Position numbers and translations under genes: made by a program. From NCBI GenBank assembly GCA_964057225.1, contig CAXKVF010000072.1, positions 62,001 through 126,000 of the forward strand: 64,000 nucleotides of DNA. Reading direction: 5' to 3'. The notes below the pieces were generated by a model. That model was not told the origin of the DNA. It was given only the letters and a program-made list of their open reading frames with translations, and made no database searches. Each line of letters begins with the position of its first letter. Within the stretch, counting starts at the first letter, position 1. This DNA comes from Auanema rhodensis. Taxonomy: Eukaryota; Nematoda; Chromadorea; Rhabditida; Rhabditidae. Positions 1-10,248 of the stretch are shown here, piece after piece.

Positions 1-30
1 CGTGAAGCGAGTTACATACCAAGTGCACAT

Positions 31-36
31 CACGTG
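31..36. other. CACGTG box, internal copy (one per monomer)
   Basis: A perfect 6-bp palindrome of the E-box/G-box type, present at monomer positions 31-36 in nearly every unit. Such cores are bound by bHLH and some bZIP factors in eukaryotes. Whether anything binds here is unknown. Rare losses exist, for example at 20140 (G to A) and in the monomer near 8866. Confidence 0.8.
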
Positions 37-79
37 TACATTTAATTAGCATAAATTAAAGTTCACGTAAATTTCAAAG

Positions 80-94
80 TCATGGTTACCATGA
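80..94. other. 15-bp dyad (7-bp arms, single central base)
   Basis: Positions 80-94 read TCATGGT, T, ACCATGA, a perfect inverted repeat about one central base. The right-most base (monomer position 94) is the commonest polymorphism of the array, A or C. C94 shortens the arms to 6 bp, and the G93T variant (seen for example at 2289-2464, 24859-25034 and 28.8 kb) breaks a further pair. Short dyads of this kind can in principle extrude as small cruciforms. No function is shown by the sequence. Confidence 0.8.
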
Positions 95-172
95 ACCAAT
101 ATCAATAAAAATTTGTTTTTAGACTAATATGGACATGGGGAATCTAATTTTGAAAACCGCATCTCTTTATCT

Positions 173-182
173 TTCACGTGAA
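173..182. other. 10-bp palindrome with CACGTG core across the monomer junction
   Basis: TTCACGTGAA is a perfect 10-bp palindrome spanning the end of one unit and the start of the next, and it recurs at almost every junction. In junctions with the T174C or T174G variant the outer arm is altered while the CACGTG core stays. Its start lies 32 bp upstream of the internal CACGTG of the next unit, about three helical turns. Confidence 0.8.
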
Positions 183-704
183 GCGAGTTACATACCAAGT
201 GCACATCACGTGTACATTTAATTAGCATAAATTAAAGTTCACGTAAATTTCAAAGTCATGGTTACCATGCACCAATATCAATAAAAATTTGTTTTTAGAC
301 TAATATGGACATGGGGAATCTAATTTTGAAAACCGCATCTCTTTATCTTCCACGTGAAGCGAGTTACATACCAAGTGCACATCACGTGTACATTTAATTA
401 GCATAAATTAAAGTTCACGTAAATTTCAAAGTCATGGTTACCATGAACCAATATCAATAAAAATTTGTTTTTAGACTAATATGGACATGGGGAATCTAAT
501 TTTGAAAACCGCATCTCTTTATCTTCCACGTGAAGCGAGTTACATACCAAGTGCACATCACGTGTACATTTAATTAGCATAAATTAAAGTTCACGTAAAT
601 TTCAAAGTCATGGTTACCATGAACCAATATCAATAAAAATTTGTTTTTAGACTAATATGGACATGGGGAATCAAATTTTGAAAACCGCATCTCTTTATCT
701 TTCA

Positions 705-2288
705 AGTGAAGCGAGTTACATACCAAGTGCACATCACGTGTACATTTAATTAGCATAAATTAAAGTTCACGTCAATTTCAAAGTCATGGTTACCATGCAC
801 CAATATCAATAAAAATTTGTTTTTAGACTAATATGGACATGGGGAATCTAATTTTGAAAACCGCATCTCTTTATCTTTCACGTGAAGCGAGTTACATACC
901 AAGTGCACATCACGTGTACATTTAATTAGCATAAATTAAAGTTCACGTAAATTTCAAAGTCTTGGTTACCATGCACCAATATCAATAAAAATTTGTTTTT
1001 AGACTAATATAGACATGGGGAATCTAATTTTGAAAACCGCATCTCTTTATCTTTCACGTGAAGCGAGTTACATATCAAGTGCACATCACGTGTACATTTA
1101 ATTAGCATAAATTAAAGTTCACGTCAATTTCAAAGTCATGGTTACCATGCACCAATATCAATAAAAATTTGTTTTTAGACTAATATGGACATGGGGAATC
1201 TAATTTTGAAAACCGCATCTCTTTATCTTTCACGTGAAGCGAGTTACATACCAAGTGCACATCACGTGTACATTTAATTAGCATAAATTAAAGTTCACGT
1301 AAATTTCAAAGTCATGGTTACCATGCACCAATATCAATAAAAATTTGTTTTTAGACTAATATGGACATGAGGAATCTAATTTTGAAAACCGCATCTCTTT
1401 ATCTTTCACGTGAAGCGAGTTACATACCAAGTGCACATCACGTGTACATTTAATTAGCATAAATTAAAGTTCACGTAAATTTCAAAGTCATGGTTACCAT
1501 GCACCAATATCAATAAAAATTTGTTTTTAGACTAATATGGACATGGGGAATCTAATTTTGAAAACCGCATCTCTTTATATTTCACGTGAAGCGAGTTACA
1601 TACCAAGTGCACATCACGTGTACATTTAATTAGCATAAATTAAAGTTCACGTAAATTTCAAAGTCATGGTTACCATGAACCAATATCAATAAAAATTTGT
1701 TTTTAGACTAATATGGACATGGGGAATCTAATTTTGAAAACCGCATCTCTTTATCTTTCACGTGAAGCGAGTTACATACCAAGTGCACATCACGTGTACA
1801 TTTAATTAGCATAAATTAAAGTTCACGTAAATTTCAAAGTCATGGTTACCATGCACCAATATCAATAAAAATTTGTTTTTAGACTAATATGGACATGGGA
1901 AATCTAATTTTGAAAACCGCATCTCTTTATCTTCCACGTGAAGCGAGTTACATACCAAGTGCACATCACGTGTACATTTAATTAGCATAAATTAAAGTTC
2001 ACGTAAATTTCAAAGTCATGGTTACCATGAACCAATATTAATAAAAATTTGTTTTTAGACTAATATGTACATGGGAAATCTATTTTTGAAAACCGCATCT
2101 CTTTATCTTTCACGTGAAGCGAGTTACATACCAAGTGCACATCACGTGTACATTTAATTAGCATAAATTAAAGTTCACGTAAATTTCAAAGTCATGGTTA
2201 CCATGCACCAATATCAATAAAAATCTGTTTTTAGACTAATATGGACATGGGGAATCTAATTTTGAAAACCGCATCTCTTTATCTTTCA
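705..2288. repeat. Nine-monomer higher-order block, copy 1 (1,760-bp period)
   Basis: These nine monomers recur in the same order at 2465-4048, an offset of exactly 1,760 bp (ten units). Diagnostic marks in order are: C1A with A69C at 705; A82T at 962; C19T with A69C at 1057; G138A near 1370; C171A near 1579; an A94 unit; G140A followed by T174C near 1899-1935; a doubly marked unit with a C-to-T change near 2039 and G132T; and T113C near 2225. I noticed four differences from copy 2 (positions 1011, 1353, 2076 and 2083), so identity is about 99.7%. The tenth unit of each period (2289-2464 and 4049-4223) does not match its partner. Confidence 0.9.
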
Positions 2289-2464
2289 CGTGAAGCGAGT
2301 TACATACCAAGTGCACATCACGTGTACATTTAATTAGCATAAATTAAAGTTCACGTAAATTTCAAAGTCATGGTTACCATTAACCAATATCAATAAAAAT
2401 TTGTTTTTAGACTAATATGGACATGGGGAATCTAATTTTGAAAACCGCATCTCTTTATCTTTCA

Positions 2465-4048
2465 AGTGAAGCGAGTTACATACCAAGTGCACATCACGTG
2501 TACATTTAATTAGCATAAATTAAAGTTCACGTCAATTTCAAAGTCATGGTTACCATGCACCAATATCAATAAAAATTTGTTTTTAGACTAATATGGACAT
2601 GGGGAATCTAATTTTGAAAACCGCATCTCTTTATCTTTCACGTGAAGCGAGTTACATACCAAGTGCACATCACGTGTACATTTAATTAGCATAAATTAAA
2701 GTTCACGTAAATTTCAAAGTCTTGGTTACCATGCACCAATATCAATAAAAATTTGTTTTTAGACTAATATGGACATGGGGAATCTAATTTTGAAAACCGC
2801 ATCTCTTTATCTTTCACGTGAAGCGAGTTACATATCAAGTGCACATCACGTGTACATTTAATTAGCATAAATTAAAGTTCACGTCAATTTCAAAGTCATG
2901 GTTACCATGCACCAATATCAATAAAAATTTGTTTTTAGACTAATATGGACATGGGGAATCTAATTTTGAAAACCGCATCTCTTTATCTTTCACGTGAAGC
3001 GAGTTACATACCAAGTGCACATCACGTGTACATTTAATTAGCATAAATTAAAGTTCACGTAAATTTCAAAGTCATGGTTACCATGCACCAATATCAATAA
3101 AAATTTGTTTTTTGACTAATATGGACATGAGGAATCTAATTTTGAAAACCGCATCTCTTTATCTTTCACGTGAAGCGAGTTACATACCAAGTGCACATCA
3201 CGTGTACATTTAATTAGCATAAATTAAAGTTCACGTAAATTTCAAAGTCATGGTTACCATGCACCAATATCAATAAAAATTTGTTTTTAGACTAATATGG
3301 ACATGGGGAATCTAATTTTGAAAACCGCATCTCTTTATATTTCACGTGAAGCGAGTTACATACCAAGTGCACATCACGTGTACATTTAATTAGCATAAAT
3401 TAAAGTTCACGTAAATTTCAAAGTCATGGTTACCATGAACCAATATCAATAAAAATTTGTTTTTAGACTAATATGGACATGGGGAATCTAATTTTGAAAA
3501 CCGCATCTCTTTATCTTTCACGTGAAGCGAGTTACATACCAAGTGCACATCACGTGTACATTTAATTAGCATAAATTAAAGTTCACGTAAATTTCAAAGT
3601 CATGGTTACCATGCACCAATATCAATAAAAATTTGTTTTTAGACTAATATGGACATGGGAAATCTAATTTTGAAAACCGCATCTCTTTATCTTCCACGTG
3701 AAGCGAGTTACATACCAAGTGCACATCACGTGTACATTTAATTAGCATAAATTAAAGTTCACGTAAATTTCAAAGTCATGGTTACCATGAACCAATATTA
3801 ATAAAAATTTGTTTTTAGACTAATATGTACATGGGGAATCTAATTTTGAAAACCGCATCTCTTTATCTTTCACGTGAAGCGAGTTACATACCAAGTGCAC
3901 ATCACGTGTACATTTAATTAGCATAAATTAAAGTTCACGTAAATTTCAAAGTCATGGTTACCATGCACCAATATCAATAAAAATCTGTTTTTAGACTAAT
4001 ATGGACATGGGGAATCTAATTTTGAAAACCGCATCTCTTTATCTTTCA
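2465..4048. repeat. Nine-monomer higher-order block, copy 2
   Basis: This is the second copy of the block at 705-2288, displaced by 1,760 bp with the same order of marked monomers. Differences seen against copy 1 are at 2771, 3113, 3836 and 3843. It directly follows the unmatched tenth unit of the first period, so the pair behaves as a ten-unit higher-order repeat whose last unit is variable. Confidence 0.9.
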
Positions 4049-4575
4049 CGTGAAGCGAGTTACATACCAAGTGCACATCACGTGTACATTTAATTAGCAT
4101 AAATTAAAGTTCACGTAAATTTCAAAGTCATGGTTACCATGCACCAATATCAATAAAAATTTGTTTTTAGACTAATATGGACATGGGGAATCTAATTTTG
4201 AAACCCCATCTCTTTATCTTTCACGTGAAGCGAGTTACATATCAAGTGCACATCACGTGAACATTTAATTAGCATAAATTAAAGTTCACGTAAATTTCAA
4301 AGTCATGGTTAACATTAACCAATATCAATAAAAATTTGTTTTTAGACTAATATGGACATGGGGAATCTAATTTTGAAAACCGCATCTCTTTATCTTTCAC
4401 GTGAAGCGAGTTACATACCAAGTGCACATCACGTGTACATTTAATTAGCATAAATTAAAGTTCACGTAAATTTCAAAGTCATGGTTACCATGCACCAATA
4501 TCAATAAAAATTTGTTTTTAGACTAATATGGAAATGGGGAATCTAATTTTGAAAACGGCATCTCTTTATCTTTCA
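4049..4575. repeat. Three degraded monomers at the edge of the ten-unit repeat
   Basis: Several changes that I do not see elsewhere cluster here. There is a 1-bp A deletion with a G-to-C change near 4202-4207, giving the only 175-bp monomer (4049-4223). The next unit has T37A at 4260 and C89A at 4312. The third has C134A at 4533 and C158G at 4557. Elsewhere private changes are rare, so this cluster probably marks a boundary that homogenisation does not reach well. That reading is an inference. Confidence 0.75.
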
Positions 4576-5859
4576 CGTGAAGCGAGTTACATACCAAGTG
4601 CACATCACGTGTACATTTAATTAGCATAAATTAAAGTTCACGTAAATTTCAAAGTCATGGTTACCATGAACCAATATCAATAAAAATTTGTTTTTAGACT
4701 AATATGGACATGGGGAATCTAATTTTGAAAACCGCATCTCTTTATCTTTCACGTGAAGCGAGTTACATACCAAGTGCACATCACGTGTACATTTAATTAG
4801 CATAAATTAAAGTTCACGTAAATTTCAAAGTCATGGTTACCATGCACCAATATCAATAAAAATTTGTTTTTAGACTAATATGGACATGGGGAATCTAATT
4901 TTGAAAACCGCATCTCTTTATCTTCCACGTGAAGCGAGTTACATACCAAGTGCACATCACGTGTACATTTAATTAGCATAAATTAAAGTTCACGTAAATT
5001 TCAAAGTCATGGTTACCATGAACCAATATCAATAAAAATTTGTTTTTAGACTAATATGGACATGGGGAATCTAATTTTGAAAACCGCATCTCTTTATCTT
5101 CCACGTGAAGCGAGTTACATACCAAGTGCACATCACGTGTACATTTAATTAGCATAAATTAAAGTTCACGTAAATTTCAAAGTCATGGTTACCATGAACC
5201 AATATCAATAAAAATTTGTTTTTAGACTAATATGGACATGGGGAATCTAATTTTGAAAACCGCATCTCTTTATCTTTCACGTGAAGCGAGTTACATACCA
5301 AGTGCACATCACGTGTACATTTAATTAGCATAAATTAAAGTTCACGTAAATTTCAAAGTCATGGTTACCATGCACCAATATCAATAAAAATTTGTTTTTA
5401 GACTAATATGGACATGGGGAATCTAATTTTGAAAACCGCATCTCTTTATATTTCACGTGAAGCGAGTTACATACCAAGTGCACATCACGTGTACATTTAA
5501 TTAGCATAAATTAAAGTTCACGTAAATTTCAAAGTCATGGTTACCATGAACCAATATCAATAAAAATTTGTTTTTAGACTAATATGGACATGGGGAATCT
5601 AATTTTGAAAACCGCATCTCTTTATCTTTCACGTGAAGCGAGTTACATACCAAGTGCACATCACGTGTACATTTATTTAGCATAAATTAAAGTTCACGTA
5701 AATTTCAAAGTCATGGTTACCATGCACCAATATCAATAAAAATTTGTTTTTAGACTAATATGGACATGGGAAATCTAATTTTGAAAACCGCATCTCTTTA
5801 TCTTTCACGTGAAGCGAGTTACATACCAAGTGCACATCACGTGTACATTTAATTAGCAT

Positions 5860-5865
5860 AAATTA
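5860..5865. repeat. Left copy of 6-bp target site duplication (AAATTA)
   Basis: AAATTA is monomer positions 53-58. The same six bases recur immediately right of the insertion at 6252-6257, where the monomer resumes at position 53. The duplication is exact, and the next base on each side breaks the match. Confidence 0.9.
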
Positions 5866-6110
5866 GTCAAGGTTTATTGTTCTTTATCACAGGTTGTAAC
5901 ATTAGTGGTTTTTAAGAGAAGAAGTATGAAAAAAGATCCTTACAATACGAACATAATTATAAAAATTAAAAAATGAATAAGCAATAAATGTGCAAAGTTG
6001 AAAAGAGTTATTGAATCAATTTTGTCTTTTAAGATACATACTTTTAGCTAGTCTCTCTATGTATTATGAAATGTTAACCCATTCTCAAAAAAACAGGGGA
6101 GTTGTTCAAA

Positions 6111-6138
6111 TCAGATAAGTGATCTGACCTCTTTTTTT
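6111..6138 (+). other. Small hairpin followed by a T-run inside the insertion
   Basis: TCAGAT (6111-6116) and ATCTGA (6122-6127) form a 6-bp stem with a 5-nt loop, and a run of seven Ts follows at 6132-6138. The shape resembles a terminator, and four or more Ts can end pol III transcripts, but no promoter for such a transcript is evident. It may be chance in AT-rich DNA. Confidence 0.35.
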
Positions 6139-6144
6139 ACGTTT

Positions 6145-6212
6145 ACCAGGTGCGGTGGAACTTATAATAAAGTCGAGCCCGTTCTGGTAAGAAGAGGTAA
6201 CTGTCACCTGGT
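6145..6212. repeat. 8-bp inverted repeat inside the insertion
   Basis: ACCAGGTG at 6145-6152 is the exact reverse complement of CACCTGGT at 6205-6212, with 52 nt between the arms. The region is the most GC-rich part of the element. It could be an internal structure of the mobile element. Its role is unknown. Confidence 0.45.
6163..6171 (+). promoter_or_regulatory. Overlapping TATAA and AATAAA motifs in the insertion
   Basis: TATAA at 6163-6167 overlaps AATAAA at 6166-6171, between the arms of the 8-bp inverted repeat. LTRs often carry a TATA box and a polyadenylation signal, which is the main sequence hint for a solo LTR. The motifs are short and could occur by chance. Confidence 0.25.
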
Positions 6213-6251
6213 TCGTATGGCTAATGCCTATAGAAACTATGGTGAAGTAAC

Positions 6252-6257
6252 AAATTA
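6252..6257. repeat. Right copy of 6-bp target site duplication (AAATTA)
   Basis: Exact duplicate of 5860-5865. From 6258 the interrupted monomer continues at its position 59 and ends at 6375, giving exactly the 118 nt expected. The array therefore lost nothing at the insertion. Confidence 0.9.
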
Positions 6258-6375
6258 AAGTTCACGTAAATTTCAAAGTCATGGTTACCATGCACCAATA
6301 TCAATAAAAATTTGTTTTTAGACTAATATGGACATGGGGAATCTAATTTTGAAAACCGCATCTCTTTATCTTCCA

Positions 6376-8135
6376 CGTGAAGCGAGTTACATACCAAGTG
6401 CACATCACGTGTACATTTAATTAGCATAAATTAAAGTTCACGTAAATTTCAAAGTCATGGTTACCATGCACCAATATCAATAAAAATTTGTTTTTAGACT
6501 AATATGGACATGGGAAATCTAATTTTGAAAACCGCATCTCTTTATCTTTCACGTGAAGCGAGTTACATACCAAGTGCACATCACGTGTACATTTAATTAG
6601 CATAAATTAAAGTTCACGTAAATTTCAAAGTCATGGTTACCATGCACCAATATCAATAAAAATTTGTTTTTAGACTAATATGGACATGGGGAATCTAATT
6701 TTGAAAACCGCATCTCTTTATCTTTCACGTGAAGCGAGTTACATACCAAGTGCACATCACGTGTACATTTAATTAGCATAAATTAAAGTTCACGTAAATT
6801 TCAAAGTCATGGTTACCATGCACCAATATCAATAAAAATTTGTTTTTAGACTAATATGGACATGGGAAATCTAATTTTGAAAACCGCATCTCTTTATCTT
6901 TCACGTGAAGCGAGTTACATACCAAGTGCACATCACGTGTACATTTAATTAGCATAAATTAAAGTTCACGTAAATTTCAAAGTCATGGTTACCATGCACC
7001 AATATCAATAAAAATTTGTTTTTAGACTAATATGGACATGGGGAATCTAATTTTGAAAACCGCATCTCTTTATCTTTCACGTGAAGCGAGTTACATACCA
7101 AGTGCACATCACGTGTACATTTAATTAGCATAAATTAAAGTTCACGTAAATTTCAAAGTCATGGTTACCATGCACCAATATCAATAAAAATTTGTTTTTA
7201 GACTAATATGGACATGGGGAATCTAATTTTGAAAACCGCATCTCTTTATCTTCCACGTGAAGCGAGTTACATACCAAGTGCACATCACGTGTACATTTAA
7301 TTAGCATAAATTAAAGTTCACGTAAATTTCAAAGTCATGGTTACCATGCACCAATATCAATAAAAATTTGTTTTTAGACTAATATGGACATGGGAAATCT
7401 AATTTTGAAAACCGCATCTCTTTATCTTTCACGTGAAGCGAGTTACATACCAAGTGCACATCACGTGTACATTTAATTAGCATAAATTAAAGTTCACGTA
7501 AATTTCAAAGTCATGGTTACCATGCACCAATATCAATAAAAATTTGTTTTTAGACTAATATGGACATGGGGAATCTAATTTTGAAAACCGCATCTCTTTA
7601 TCTTTCACGTGAAGCGAGTTACATACCAAGTGCACATCACGTGTACATTTAATTAGCATAAATTAAAGTTCACGTAAATTTCAAAGTCATGGTTACCATG
7701 CACCAATATCAATAAAAATTTGTTTTTAGACTAATATGGACATGGGAAATCTAATTTTGAAAACCGCATCTCTTTATCTTTCACGTGAAGCGAGTTACAT
7801 ACCAAGTGCACATCACGTGTACATTTAATTAGCATAAATTAAAGTTCACGTAAATTTCAAAGTCATGGTTACCATGCACCAATATCAATAAAAATTTGTT
7901 TTTAGACTAATATGGACATGGGGAATCTAATTTTGAAAACCGCATCTCTTTATCTTTCACGTGAAGCGAGTTACATACCAAGTGCACATCACGTGTACAT
8001 TTAATTAGCATAAATTAAAGTTCACGTAAATTTCAAAGTCATGATTACCATGCACCAATATCAATAAAAATTTGTTTTTAGACTAATATGGACATGGGGA
8101 ATCTAATTTTGAAAACCGCATCTCTTTATCTTTCA
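6376..8135. repeat. Two tandem five-monomer modules (880 bp each) just right of the insertion
   Basis: Ten monomers alternate in the G-run at position 140: A, G, A, G, G in 6376-7255 and the same in 7256-8135. All carry C94, in contrast to the mixed A94/C94 units upstream of the insertion. The fifth units differ: the unit at 7080 ends with T174C, while the one at 7960 keeps T174 and has a private G-to-A in the dyad near 8044. The pattern partly continues to about 8663. Confidence 0.8.
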
Positions 8136-9683
8136 CGTGAAGCGAGTTACATACCAAGTGCACATCACGTGTACATTTAATTAGCATAAATTAAAGTTCA
8201 CGTAAATTTCAAAGTCATGGTTACCATGCACCAATATCAATAAAAATTTGTTTTTAGACTAATATGGACATGGGAAATCTAATTTTGAAAACCGCATCTC
8301 TTTATCTTTCACGTGAAGCGAGTTACATACCAAGTGCACATCACGTGTATATTTAATTAGCATAAATTAAAGTTCACGTAAATTTCAAAGTCATGGTTAC
8401 CATGCACCAATATCAATAAAAATTTGTTTTTAGACTAATATGGACATGGGGAATCTAATTTTGAAAACCGCATCTCTTTATCTTTCACGTGAAGCGAGTT
8501 ACATACCAAGTGCACATCACGTGTACATTTAATTAGCATAAATTAAAGTTCACGTAAATTTCAAAGTCATGGTTACCATGCACCAATATCAATAAAAATT
8601 TGTTTTTAGACTAATATGGACATGGGGAATCTAATTTTGAAAACCGCATCTCTTTATCTTCCACGTGAAGCGAGTTACATACCAAGTGCACATCACGTGT
8701 ACATTTAATTAGCATAAATTAAAGTTCACGTAAATTTCAAAGTCATGGTTACCATGAACCAATATCAATAAAAATTTGTTTTTAGACTAATATGGACATG
8801 GGGAATCAAATTTTGAAAACCGCATCTCTTTATCTTTCACGTGAAGCGAGTTACATACCAAGTGCACATAACGTGTACATTTAATTAGCATAAATTAAAG
8901 TTCACGTAAATTTCAAAGTCATGGTTACCATGAACCAATATCAATAAAAATTTGTTTTTAGACTAATATGGACATGGGGAATCTAATTTTGAAAACCGCA
9001 TCTCTTTATCTTTCACGTGAAGCGAGTTACATACCAAGTGCACATCACGTGTACATTTAATTAGCATAAATTAAAGTTCACGTAAATTTCAAAGTCATGG
9101 TTACCATGAACCAATATCAATAAAAATTTGTTTTTAGACTAATATGGACATGGGGAATCTAATTTTGAAAACCGCATCTCTTTATCTTTCACGTGAAGCG
9201 AGTTACATACCGAGTGCACATCACGTGTACATTTAATTAGCATAAATTAAAGTTCACGTAAATTTCAAAGTCATGGTTACCATGCACCAATATCAATAAA
9301 AATTTGTTTTTAGACTAATATGGACATGGGAAATCTAATTTTGAAAACCGCATCTCTTTATCTTCCACGTGAAGCGAGTTACATACCAAGTGCACATCAC
9401 GTGTACATTTAATTAGCATAAATTAAAGTTCACGTAAATTTCAAAGTCATGGTTACCATGAACCAATATTAATAAAAATTTGTTTTTAGACTAATATGTA
9501 CATGGGGAATCTAATTTTGAAAACCGCATCTCTTTATCTTTCACGTGAAGCGAGTTACATACCAAGTGCACATCACGTGTACATTTAATTAGCATAAATT
9601 AAAGTTCACGTAAATTTCAAAGTCATGGTTACCATGCACCAATATCAATAAAAATCTGTTTTTAGACTAATATGGACATGGGG

Positions 9684-9696
9684 AATCAAAATTTTG
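9684..9696. repeat. +1 bp length-variant monomer (AATCAAAATTTTG type), first of six
   Basis: Here the usual 12-nt stretch at monomer position 141 is 13 nt, with an extra A plus T145A. The identical change occurs at 15141, 17782, 28519, 32040 and 36793. It lies in a unit that also has T113C, and the next unit has a G-to-T change giving CATTGTTACC. In five of the six places the preceding unit has G132T. The indel arose once and was then spread by segmental duplication. Confidence 0.85.
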
Positions 9697-10248
9697 AAAA
9701 CCGCATCTCTTTATCTTTCACGTGAAGCGAGTTACATACCAAGTGCACATCACGTGTACATTTAATTAGCATAAATTAAAGTTCACGTAAATTTCAAAGT
9801 CATTGTTACCATGCACCAATATCAATAAAAATTTGTTTTTAGACTAATATGGACATGGGGAATCTAATTTTGAAAACCGCATCTCTTTATCTTTCACGTG
9901 AAGCGAGTTACATACCAAGTGCACATCACGTGTACATTTAATTAGCATAAATTAAAGTTCACGTAAATTTCAAAGTCATGGTTACCATGCACCAATATCA
10001 ATAAAAATTTGTTTTTAGACTAATATGGACATGGGGAATCTAATTTTGAAAACCGCATCTCTTTATCTTTCACGTGAAGCGAGTTACATACCAAGTGCAC
10101 ATCACGTGTACATTTAATTAGCATAAATTAAAGTTCACGTAAATTTCAAAGTCATGGTTACCATGCACCAATATCAATAAAAATTTGTTTTTAGACTAAT
10201 ATGGACATGGGGAATCTAATTTTGAAAACCGCATCTCTTTATCTTTCA

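Larger units (their letters stand above)
1..176. repeat. Reference satellite monomer (176 bp) with its internal landmarks
   Basis: I use this first copy as the numbering reference. Landmarks are: half of a CACGTG box at the left edge (completed by the previous unit); a second CACGTG at 31-36; an AT-rich block at 41-60; an ACGT core at 65-68; a 15-bp dyad at 80-94; an A-tract/T-tract pair at 107-120; a G-run at 137-140; and a pyrimidine-rich end at 160-175. CpG sites are at 1-2, 8-9, 33-34, 66-67 and 158-159. Sites that recur as variants across the array are 19 (C/T), 37 (T/C), 41 (T/A), 93 (G/T), 94 (A/C), 113 (T/C), 122 (G/A/C), 132 (G/T), 138-140 (G/A), 145 (T/A), 149 (T/G), 163 (C/T), 164 (T/A), 165 (C/T), 168 (T/C/G), 171 (C/A) and 174 (T/C/G). 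I see no match to the CENP-B box pattern on either strand. Confidence 0.97.
1..5865. repeat. 176-bp satellite array, left segment (33 complete monomers plus start of the 34th)
   Basis: Tandem head-to-tail copies of a 176-bp, AT-rich monomer fill this stretch. Monomer starts fall at 1, 177, 353, 529 and so on, and the period holds exactly except for one 1-bp deletion near 4202. Copies differ from one another at only a few sites per unit. The 34th monomer begins at 5808 and is cut at its position 58 by the insertion that starts at 5866. No open frame of any size is carried by the consensus: 176 is not a multiple of 3, so an ORF crossing units shifts frame and soon meets stops. The length and uniform orientation fit a centromeric or pericentromeric satellite, which is an inference. 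The array is cut by the left window edge, so its true start is not seen. Confidence 0.99.
5866..6251. mobile_element. 386-bp non-satellite insertion, unclassified non-autonomous transposon-like element or solo LTR
   Basis: This is the only sequence in the window unrelated to the 176-bp monomer. It begins GTCAAGG and ends GAAGTAAC, interrupts one monomer between positions 58 and 59, and is bracketed by a perfect 6-bp direct repeat, so it arrived by a clean insertion. The left two thirds are strongly AT-rich, and the right third is more GC-rich with TATAA and AATAAA motifs. No ORF of note is present. The ends share only GT...AC as an inverted pair, so a DNA transposon with clear terminal inverted repeats is not supported. 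There is no 3' A-tail or convincing pol III A/B box, so a SINE is unlikely. A solo LTR is possible because of the size, the 6-bp duplication and the TATAA/AATAAA pair, but the usual TG...CA ends are missing. Family and strand are unknown. Confidence 0.8.

Noticed and set aside
100-110. AATAAA in every monomer as a polyadenylation signal
   Set aside because: It is a short AT-rich match in an AT-rich satellite with no gene upstream.
1-176. CENP-B box in the monomer
   Set aside because: No TTCG...A..CGGG pattern is found on either strand. The CG-containing stretches around positions 1-9, 33, 66 and 158 do not fit.
6111-6138. Bacterial-type rho-independent terminator
   Set aside because: The stem is only 6 bp and AT-rich, and the context is eukaryotic satellite DNA with no transcript upstream.
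6205-6222. tRNA-like B box (GGTTCG) suggesting a SINE
   Set aside because: Only the first six bases fit, no A box lies at the right distance, and there is no A-rich tail at either end.
5866-6251. Terminal inverted repeats of a DNA transposon
   Set aside because: Comparing the first bases (GTCAAGG) with the reverse complement of the end (GTTACTT) gives only GT and a scattered match, too weak to call.
6217-6260. Short plus-strand frame from ATG near the right end of the insertion
   Set aside because: It spans only about 13 codons and runs across the insertion boundary into satellite.
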